Positions 55,800 through 64,000 of a DNA stretch of 64,000 bases are shown piece by piece; positions within the stretch are counted from its first letter, which is position 1; each line of letters starts with the position of its first letter. The DNA comes from Cryptomeria japonica (lineage: Eukaryota; Streptophyta; Pinopsida; Cupressales; Cupressaceae), in assembly GCF_030272615.1 (NCBI RefSeq), contig NC_081415.1, positions 266,791,425 to 266,855,424 of the forward strand, in the 5' to 3' direction. The notes below the pieces were generated by a model that made no database searches, was not told the DNA's origin, and saw only the letters and a program-made list of their open reading frames with translations. Both the position numbers and the translations under genes were made by a program.

Positions 55800-56754
55800 C
55801 ATATTGATTTCTTCCATGATGTTAGGTGTTCAATTATGATTTCCCCATCATTTGAACATAGAAAATAAAAAAATATATAATCGACCACTGCAAGATTACC
55901 CCCCCAAATTACTTGATCAAGGAATCCCACCCTAAAGAAAATGATTTGACACTTTATACTTAGTGTGATTACAATGGCCACTTGCATAACAAAGGCTAAG
56001 TGGACTTCTGATTTCAATGTGTACAATAGCCACAACCAAGCAATATCAAACTCAGATCAATATTGAAAAAGCCAAATTGTGAATCTATGCATTACAATTG
56101 CCAAAAAATGCCAAAAAAAGCCATGTGTTGAAAGTGAATTTTTTATCACAATGACTACAAACTGATAGCATCATTGTGAAATACAAAATAAATTATGCAC
56201 TTTCAAAAAAATAGGCACATGAAAAGGAGTCCATATGATCCCAAACGAAGCCTCCAAATTTTTTAAATGGGGAACTCTCTACTACAGCTGCAAAAAACTG
56301 ACTTTTTGTTGATTTTTTTTCTAACAATGATTGTATCACTGCAATTATGACGATGTCAATCGTACAAACTACATTAATGACAATTGGGGGGTCAAATGTT
56401 TTCTCAACTCTAGGTGATAGTGTTTGATTTCTAAATTGACTGTCGATCTTGGGGTTTTTGGACCTCCTAAGCATGATGGTAGGTCTATGTTAACCCAAAA
56501 GTCTTAGAAATTAGAGGTGCCTCCCAAATTTGGTAACCACGTTCCACCTTCAAACTCTTGTAGATTTGGCCTCTTATGTCCGATTTGGACAAAACTGGCT
56601 TTATTGAACCTTCTAAATCCAATGGTGATTTCATATTTGACCCAATAAGCTTTTATTTTGACCTAAAATACAAATCCACAAAAATAATACTCCCAAAATT
56701 CACCAAATTACAATCAAAATCTGTAAAAAAGACTAACCAAAGGCACTCTAAAAG
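55800..56754 (-). other. Copia-3 leader
   Basis: Non-coding region between gag and the right LTR. The 93-codon minus-strand ORF at 56193-56474 and the + ORF at 56576-56758 have no family features. No convincing PBS was found beside the LTR at 56755, so the inner LTR boundary is approximate. Confidence 0.5.
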
Positions 56755-56998
56755 GTAAGATTTGGCTATGAGGATAACCACCCAAGATCTAGAGGCCTAA
56801 TGGAAACCATAATAACAAGAGGAGATTAATTAATGTGAAAGGAATAAACTGTATTCTTATCAAGAATGCAATAGAATAGATCAATGGAATGAGAATACAA
56901 AGGATACCCCTTTGTTAAGTAGGCCAAGGTGAGACATAAGATTACATAAGATTATGACAAATGTCTTAATCTTATGATATGATACATAACGTGATAAC
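56755..56998 (-). repeat. Copia-3 5' LTR, truncated
   Basis: It begins GTAAGATTTGGC as at 46341 and matches the left LTR through GTGATAAC, then turns directly into GA-rich sequence at about 57007. About 190 bp of the LTR end is missing relative to the left copy. Confidence 0.75.
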
Positions 56999-57006
56999 AC
57001 AAAACA

Positions 57007-57280
57007 TAGGGAGGGAGGGAGGGAGAGAGTAGGGATAGAGGGAGACGTAGGTAGAGAGAGTGAGGGGAGATAAAGAGAAGTAAAGAGGAAATGAGAGAGA
57101 GTTAGAGAGAGGTGGAAGGAGGGATACATGAGGGAATGAGGGGGGATCTAGGTTAGGAGGGATAGAGGGAGAGGAGAGATAGAATTAGAGAGTTATGGGG
57201 AGAGATAGAGAGGTATGCAGAGAGAGAGAGGTGAGATGTAAAGGATAGAGGGAGGGAGAGATAGGTACAGAGAAAAAGAA
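57007..57280. repeat. GA-rich simple-sequence tract, right of Copia-3
   Basis: Purine-rich + strand with GGGAGGGAGG, GAGAGAG and TAGAGAG words like the left tract at 45048-46319. The minus-strand ORF at 56881-57129 partly reflects this composition. Confidence 0.92.
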
Positions 57281-59181
57281 TTCTCCTAGCTCCTTGTAGT
57301 TTCATTTATACTTTTATTATAATTTAAATATGATATTTAATACTTTCTTGCAAAAATCCATCAAATGATTTTTTATATCATATTATATTATATTATATAT
57401 TGATATTAATAAATATCATATATTATATTATATATAATAATAAAAATATAAATATTGATATTATAACATATATTAATATTCAGGCTATAATCACAAAAAA
57501 TCATGTTTTAAGAAACATATATCCATTATTAATGGATATCCATTTTTTTGACAAATTTTTCTCCTTGACTATTACCTCAAAAATGTTTTGGGATATGGCT
57601 TGGGGGTATCAAAATTGAAAATTCAACTATCCCAATGCGTTTACAGATTTCCTTGGTTTTTCAAACTTCACCCTTCGTAGTAACAACTTTTTTAATCCAA
57701 ATTTGATGAGAGAAAAAGAGATTATTAAGGAAATTTTCATATTTATACTCATATAGGATATGCCTTATTTTGAATTTAATAGATAATAATTATTGATTTT
57801 TTACATATTCTATGTGTAAAGTATTGAATGATAGGCTAATTGAAAGACATCTATAACTTTCAATGGTTCCACATTTTTTGAATCTAAAAGATGTGTCACA
57901 CTCTATACTTTGCAAGCTATAGGTTAAGTTTTTTTTTTTTGTTTCATAATTTTTTGAAAAAGTTAGGGTGGCCATACAATTAGTTTTTAATAATTTAAAA
58001 TATTCCTACTAAAAAAATCATTATTTACTTGCAAAAAAATTACAAAAAATTGCACATCACATTCCGGCATGTGTCCCCTACTCATTTTTTTCGCTCATTT
58101 TTAGAACATATGTTTTTTTAATTTTTTTAGAAATTTTAATACTATTGCATTAAAACTTTATTTTTTTCAAAATAAATTTATTTTTGTCAAAAAAAACCTA
58201 GTGTAAAAAGGCACAAACATGTCACATGTAATGCTTGAATGTGGCCCACAGAGTTTTTGGGGAAAGGGTTTCGACTGAAACCCAAATTCATTTTTTCTCT
58301 TTACAAAATGTGGGTTAACATGAAATTTGCTTGTATGGTTTCGGACGAAGGGGTTTTAGGTGAAATAGTTTTGCTTGAAGCTATCTATGTGGCTACCTAG
58401 TTCGCAACCACATCATCATTATTGAGAATTTCTTGAAATTTTTCACTTCAACTGAATATTTCTTTAGTCAAAAGGGGTTTTTTTTTTTAAGTACTCTTTT
58501 GTAGATCTTGAAGTTTACAATCCAAATATATATATATTTTATAACATTTTGATTAGTTTTAGTATGTTTTTTTTTAATATTATAAGTAGGTTGTAATAAT
58601 AAAAGATGAGAGTGAGTAGAAATTTAATAAGTATGTTAAAATATATTCATTTTTTTAAAAAGATATGGTTTGCTAGAGGAGAAAATCCATTCAAAAATAG
58701 TATAATTTGTTTTCTTGAAAATGATGAAAAAAAATAAGGCAAAAATTGATGATAAATGAAAATTATCAAATTATGAGAAATTTGACTTTAAAACATTATT
58801 ATAAGAAAAAAATTTATGAATTTTTTCTCCAAGCACTAGATATTGAAGTTATTTATTTGGAAAAAAATCAAGGAAAAATGACAGTGTTTGATATTTTTTT
58901 GTGATGTTTTTTTTTTAATTTTCAACATTTCAAATTTTTCTCTTAAATTTATTAAAAAAACATCAAATCAATTTTTTATTTTTATTTTTTAATTACAAGC
59001 ATAAACTTCACCGAGAGTTCTATATTTCATTAGTTTACACCATTTTGAAATTCAAAACATAATTGCCACATTTTTGAGGTCAACTTTTGGCCCATCATGA
59101 TCCTACACTTACTAAAAACTCTTATTAAATTTTATCTTTTCATCTATTTGAAAAGATAATTGAAAACTTTATTATCACTAA
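57281..59181. other. AT-rich intergenic sequence
   Basis: No gene, LTR or RNA gene recognised. ATATTAT-like simple sequence occurs at 57370-57470 and long T or A runs throughout. The small ORFs here show no family features. The last five bases (ACTAA) may be a target duplication. Confidence 0.6.
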
Positions 59182-60019
59182 TGTAACACCCCCACTATGA
59201 GGCCCAGGGGACTTAAACAAATAAACAAATGAAAATGAAAATAATTTTTTTTTAAATAAAATAAACCATACAAATGCATGGAGAAACATGATATAGCATG
59301 ATAAGGAAAAATGTACAAATATTAAGTAGCAAAAGTCCTCAAGGCCCCACAACTATGTTACTCAAGGAATAACATTAAGCAATCATACAAGAACATAAAA
59401 TACCTCATATAATCTACCAATGTCGTCTATTAAAAATAATCATGATACAAATTACATTGCCATGAGAATATACATATGATCATCAGTTACATTACAAGGT
59501 ATCCATATGGATATAAACTCCATGAGTACATAGAGAAAATAAGTTCATAGATCTAGTTCATAATGAAAGTTTCAGTCTTCCCACGATCCATCACGAACAT
59601 AATATAGAACAAACAAAACCCAATGGGTGTAAATAGCACTCCACCCAGCCATGTTGAACCATCAGGTCCACCCCCATGCAAGGAGGTATCAGCCAGACCC
59701 GAAAGACGCAAGGAAACATAAGAGGATACCAATGACTCACACGAGACTCACAAGACTACTATCACAAGAGACTCACAAGTAAGCCAACCAATTCTAGAGG
59801 CCTCAAGCAAATGAAGGAAAGAAAAGTAACCAAAAGAGACCACTAGGTATGCAATAGGGAAGGGTGTCATCACTAGGTTGTCATGGGTTACCCTGGTGAG
59901 TCTTCATTAGGTCTCGGCCCCCATCCTGGGTTACCCTGGTGACCTCTATCAACCCCCGACCCCAATACAACACTAGTAGACCACACCAACCTTTCTAAGG
60001 GACAAGATTGGTGGATTCC

Positions 60020-61216
60020 TGGTGCAGAGGCACCTAAGCACACAAGCACCAGGAGGTCAAAAGTCACAATATGAACAATTTATTGTATTTGAGTCATTCA
60101 TAATGTATTAAGGTTATTTGAGTCAATTGAATCATAATATGTAAGGCTAAATGAGCCATTTTGTCCAAAGATATCATATTTGGTCCATATTGAAGTTTTA
60201 AAAGTGTCCATGTAAGAGTTAGTCATTTATGTCAAAAATTGTAAAAATTGCAAAGTTACAATATTGCCAAAAAGTGCAACAAAAGTGTAAAAATGAAATA
60301 CATTGGTTATGAGGTGGTTGGAGTAGTTAGAAAGGAGTTTGAAATGGTTTATAAAACCATGTTTGGTCGAAATCAAGAAGGGAGATCCGTTTGGAGGGAA
60401 TTTGACAAAGATTATCCATCAAACCCTCAAACTGTCATGAGGTTTTAAGGAATCTGTGACTGTCATAGATCCATGGAAGATCACATTTGATGTAATTTTT
60501 ATATGTAGATGTTATTTAATGATAGATTGATGAAATATCTTTTAGATGAATCCTTTCTTGTGAGTTTTTGTGGAGTATTTGGCAAGATATGTTTGTTTTT
60601 TCAATGATTGTCAAAACCCTGCCAAGGGTTACCTAGTTTTGGGAAAATGATCATATCTTTTGATTTAACCATTAGATCTGGCTGAAATTTTGTGATAACT
60701 TGTTTAACTCAATAATATAAATTCTAACTGAAGCGATTTTCTTTATGACAAATATGTAAAATGTTATTGATGACTGTTTGTTACAGTTCATGGTGAAAAG
60801 CAGATTGGTGAAGGCAACAACAACCCAGTTGTAGCATTTGGTGTGGTCACATGAGGGATAATATTGAAGAAAGGATATATATGTTGGAAAGGTCTCTAAA
60901 TCTTCTTTCCATTTCTTTTTGTCTTACTTTATTTGGTTAATAATTGAATATTTTGTGATCATTTTGGTGAAAACAGTTGTTAAGGGATGAAACCCTAAAC
61001 TAGGGTATTCCATGGCAATAAAGAATTTGTTCTCTCATGTTATGGTGAATGTTATAATCTGAAATATTGAATGAAGGTTTTTAAGGATTTAATATAACCT
61101 TGGAAATTGGTTTGAAGTTGAGAAGAGTGATTTATCTTTTTATATGTCTCTTGATTCAAGTTTAAAGTTTACCCTTGAATGAAGGTTTTATGGTTTGTGA
61201 TAGATGCTCTGCATCA
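60020..61216 (+). repeat. 5' LTR of the compact element (1197 bp)
   Basis: It is nearly identical to 61731-62931 with scattered substitutions and a few small indels, such as an extra AGAG near 61935 in the right copy. It starts directly after the ATTCC duplication and ends at GCATCA before the PBS. Confidence 0.93.
60293..60448 (+). CDS. Unrecognised 51-aa ORF in the 5' LTR
   Basis: It starts at an ATG; the product begins MKYIGYEVVGVVRKEFEMVY and ends PSNPQTVMRF. The copy in the other LTR (62008-62163) encodes the same 51 residues; one difference is synonymous (TCC versus TCA for Ser). No family recognised. Two near-identical LTRs would agree anyway, so conservation is weak evidence that it is a gene. 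Confidence 0.25.
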   Translation: MKYIGYEVVGVVRKEFEMVYKTMFGRNQEGRSVWREFDKDYPSNPQTVMRF

Positions 61217-61219
61217 AAT

Positions 61220-61231
61220 TGGTATCAGAGC
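61220..61231 (+). other. Primer-binding site of the compact element
   Basis: TGGTATCAGAGC, the initiator-Met tRNA complement, three bases inside the LTR end. Confidence 0.93.
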
Positions 61232-61730
61232 TAGAAGAGCCTGAGTGTGTGGGTAGAGCGCCGAAGGAGGAAATCCACACCAGGACCTAGCCAAGAAGGA
61301 TTTATTATTTGGTTTTTGTTGATTTGTTTTTGGTTGCAAGGTGCTCATCCATCTAGTTGTAAGAAGGCAGACAAGGAAGGTCTGTCAAGGGCCAAAGGGA
61401 TGGTCCAGGACCATGGGATGGTCCATTGATTGCCAAGAGACTAGGGAGAGAGGCAAAGAGGAGAAACCCTAGGTGAGGCAAGGGGGTTGTTGGTGAGGTG
61501 ATGCAGCATGGAGAGGTGGACTTATGGTTGGTAAAAGCACTTGGGTGGCAGCCACTACAAACTCCATTGATAGGAGTCACAAAGTGATTGTTTGAGAAGG
61601 AAGCAGTAGCATAAAGAGGCATGAAGAGGTGAAGATGAAGACAAAGGTGAAAATTTTACTCAAAATTTTTCTTGCAAGTCATTGTACCCATGTTTCCAAG
61701 GGACTTGGAAAATTTTCAAGGTCGAGAGTA
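61232..61730 (+). other. Internal region of the compact element
   Basis: About 500 bp of purine-rich sequence with no recognisable domain; ORFs at 61247-61429 (+) and 61353-61622 (-) overlap on opposite strands and are not supported. The end before the 3' LTR (CAAGGTCGAGAGTA) is a weak polypurine tract. Confidence 0.7.
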
Positions 61731-62931
61731 TGGTGTAGAGGCACCTAAGCACACAAGCATACCAGGAGGTCAAAAGTCATAATATGAACAATTTATTGTA
61801 TTTGAGTCATTCATAATGTATTAAGGTTATTTGAGTCAATTGAATCATAATATGTAAGGCTAAATGAGCCATTTTTTCCAAAGATATCATATTTGGTCCA
61901 TATTGAAGTTTTAAAAGTGTCCATGTAAGAGTTAGAGTCATTTATGTCAAAAATTGTAAAAATTGCAAAGTTACAATATTGCCAAAAAGTGCAACAAAAG
62001 TGTAAAAATGAAATACATTGGTTATGAGGTGGTTGGAGTAGTTAGAAAGGAGTTTGAAATGGTTTATAAAACCATGTTTGGTCGAAATCAAGAAGGGAGA
62101 TCAGTTTGGAGGGAATTTGACAAAGATTATCCATCAAACCCTCAAACTGTCATGAGGTTTTAAGGAATCTGTGATTGTCATAGATCCATGGAAGATCACA
62201 TTTGATGTAATTTTTATATGTAGATGTTATTTAATGATAGATTTATGAAATATATTTCAGATGAATCCTTTCTTGTGCATTTTTGTGGAGTATTTGACAA
62301 GATATGTTTGTTTTTTCAATGATTGTCAAAACCCTGCCAAGGGTTACCCAGTTTTGGGAAAATGATCATATCTTTTGATTTAACCGTTGGATCTGGCTGA
62401 AATTTTGCGAGAAATTGTTTAACTTAGTAATATAAATTCTGACTGAAGTGATTTTCTTTATGAGAAATATGTTAAATTTTATTGATGATTGTTTGTTACA
62501 GTTCATGGTGAAAAGCAGATTGGTGAAGGTAGCAACAACCCAGTTGTAGCATTTGGTGTGGTCACATGAGGGATAATATTGAATAAAGGATATATGTGTT
62601 GGAAATTTCTCTGAATATTCTTTCTAGTTCTTTTTGTCTTACTTTATTTTGTTAAGAATTGAATATTTTGTGATCATTTTGGTGAAAATAGTTGTTAAGG
62701 GATGAAACCCTAAACTAGGGTACTCCATGGCAATAAAGAATTTGTTCTCTCATGTTATGGCGAATGTTATGATCTGAAATATTGAATGAAGGTTTTTAAG
62801 GATGTAATATAACCTTTGAAATTGGTTTGAAGTTGAGAAGAGTGATTTATCTTTTTATATGTCTCTTGATTCAAGTTTAAAGTTTACCCTTGAATGAAGG
62901 TTTTATGGTTTGTGATAGATGCTCTGCATCA
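61731..62931 (+). repeat. 3' LTR of the compact element (1201 bp)
   Basis: It is the partner of 60020-61216 and ends GCATCA before the ATTCC duplication at 62932-62936. It carries the second copy of the 51-aa ORF at 62008-62163. Confidence 0.93.
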
Positions 62932-63583
62932 ATTCCATTATAGGCCTTCTCTACTTAACTCATACCTAAACAAGAATCAAAGAGTAAGAGAGGCAACAAT
63001 TAATATTTTTAATGTGGTCTAACTACCCACCCAAGTTCATTATTTAAATTTCCACTTGATTACAAAACTCTCATTGAGTTACCCTAGTGACCACTTTGGG
63101 TCCCGACCCCCAATGAAAGCCACTCCCCCTTAACTTGCACCTAGGAATCCAAAATACCACAAGGTCTATGACACCTAAAACCACAAAGAGACATACCTCC
63201 TACCATAGCAAGGCTTGACTCACTTTCTAGAACAAGGTTATAAACAAGGAGGTACAATATAGAACAAGGAATGAACAACTAGCATAAAAGACATGTAAGA
63301 TACTAATAACATAACATAATGAAATGAAGAATATCCATACACTATTTAGGACTCAAACATCCCCTAAACCCCGGTCCCATAATTCATTAGACAACATTCT
63401 CGTGTTCCCAACTAAGGTAGTTAATCTTCATATTGCACAAGAACAAAGGCATCTATACATAGTACCTCATGTCCTACAAATGAACTATTACACCATATTT
63501 AACTATTAATTATTACATTATTTAATCCTTAATTATTCTTTGATGCCCCAAGTACATGAGATATAACTAATATTTGCCATAAC

Positions 63584-64000
63584 TGTTGGAAATTGCTACT
63601 GCTAGGATATGTTGTTGTCATTGATGTTAACATATTCATGTGATTTATTGCTCTGGTGGTTACAAATTGGTTTATTGGGATCATGGTTTAGTATATGGAG
63701 TATTTCTAGTATCATTATATCTTTCTGTATCGGTTTGAGTGATCCAGGATCTTAATTGGTCATATCATATGATCTAGTTTACAGTTTGGTTCTTTTGATC
63801 AATGATTTGTAGAGTTCCGTATTTCCTTTGGTATATTCTGGTGTGATCAAATCTTAAGTTGCATTTTTTGGGAGATTGTTTGGGATGTTCACATGTATCT
63901 TCATTTCAAATGGATCATGATTTGGTGCTCTGCAAGTTATCTTTCCTCATGGTAGTTGTTGTTGTTTGAGTGTTCTTGAGTTTCAGATGATCAATGAAGG
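63584..64000 (+). mobile_element. Start of a copia-type LTR, cut by the window edge
   Basis: It begins TGTTGGAAATTGC and contains TGTTGTTGTCATTGATG near 63611, as in the other copia LTR starts of this window (for example 37095 and, reversed, Copia-1). It runs to the window end; the partner LTR, coding region and target duplication are not visible. Confidence 0.6.

Larger units (their letters stand above)
46340..56998 (-). mobile_element. Copia-3: degraded, pol-less copia element containing Copia-2
   Basis: Related LTR sequence lies at 46340-46780 (left, 3' LTR on the minus strand) and 56755-56998 (right, truncated). Between them, outside Copia-2, there is a copia gag, one zinc knuckle and a protease/pre-integrase remnant on the minus strand; integrase core, RT and RNase H are absent. 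GA-rich sequence lies on both outer sides. No target duplication could be fixed because the right LTR is truncated. Confidence 0.7.
60020..62931 (+). mobile_element. Compact non-autonomous LTR retrotransposon (2.9 kb)
   Basis: Two LTRs, 60020-61216 (1197 bp) and 61731-62931 (1201 bp), flank an internal region of only 514 bp. ATTCC is duplicated at 60015-60019 and 62932-62936. The LTRs run TGGTGYAGAGGCACC...GCTCTGCATCA. A perfect initiator-Met PBS lies at 61220-61231. The internal region has no gag or pol, so its replication would depend on proteins from another element. It resembles TRIM elements in design, but its LTRs are much longer than usual for TRIMs. Confidence 0.92.
59182..63565 (-). 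mobile_element. Probable degraded solo LTR hosting a compact LTR element
   Basis: It starts TGTAACACCCCCACTATG on the + strand (a minus-strand LTR would end in GGGGGTGTTACA) and may end GAGATATA at 63565, with ACTAA at 59177-59181 and 63566-63570. Without the 2.9-kb insert it is about 1.47 kb and contains no coding text. The right end, where TA replaces CA, is uncertain. It is a proposal based on the matching 5-mers and one terminus. Confidence 0.4.

Overview
The window looks like intergenic DNA from a large plant nuclear genome. I found no host gene. Almost every base that can be assigned belongs to an LTR retrotransposon, and the elements are nested inside one another up to four deep. Several groups are present: Ty1/copia, chromodomain-bearing Ty3/gypsy (chromovirus), and Tat-lineage Ty3/gypsy with a second RNase H. 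A repeat-dense, AT-rich seed-plant genome fits, and a gymnosperm is my guess, but the species cannot be read from the sequence.

Layout. 1-3129 is the 5' LTR and leader of a minus-strand Tat-like element ('A') cut by the window edge; it sits in the gag of a plus-strand chromovirus. That chromovirus is split into 3130-4630 (gag, protease, start of RT), 35030-37094 (RT, RNase H, integrase) and 42732-43275 (end of integrase, chromodomain), followed by its 3' LTR from 43257. The first gap (4631-35029) is a minus-strand copia element ('Copia-1') with LTRs of 1179 and 1200 bp and a near-perfect 5-bp target duplication. Copia-1 is itself split by a solo LTR (31789-32652) and by a 22.5-kb Tat composite (8794-31280, target duplication GAACT). 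At each of these breaks, removing the insert joins the interrupted reading frame, which confirms the boundaries.

The Tat composite is a head-to-tail tandem: LTR1, a complete internal region, LTR2, a second leader with a piece of gag, and a 3' remnant of LTR3, all inside one target duplication. The complete unit is 18.8 kb. It carries gag, protease, a G-patch-like linker, RT with YVDD, two RNases H and integrase, and an antisense plant-mobile-domain (PMD) ORF between pol and the 3' LTR. Its leader has two clusters of a short motif (ATGCGCTAA on the + strand). A third cluster in the opposite orientation lies near the polypurine tract.

The second chromovirus gap (37095-42731) is a copia-type solo LTR that contains a 4.1-kb probable solo LTR with a GC-rich island. 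From 44.5 to 57.3 kb, GA-rich and AT-rich simple sequence flanks a degraded copia element ('Copia-3'). Copia-3 is interrupted by 'Copia-2' (47400-54109, target duplication AAGTA), a non-autonomous element. Copia-2 has a coiled-coil and zinc-knuckle gag, but a long unrecognised ORF (about 1130 codons) stands where pol should be. Its polypurine tract, PBS region and LTR ends closely match Copia-1, so a Copia-1-like element could have mobilised it.

57.3-59.2 kb is AT-rich with nothing recognisable. 59182-63565 is a probable degraded solo LTR containing a compact non-autonomous LTR element (60020-62931, target duplication ATTCC, only 514 bp between its LTRs). The window ends inside the LTR of another copia-type element from 63584.
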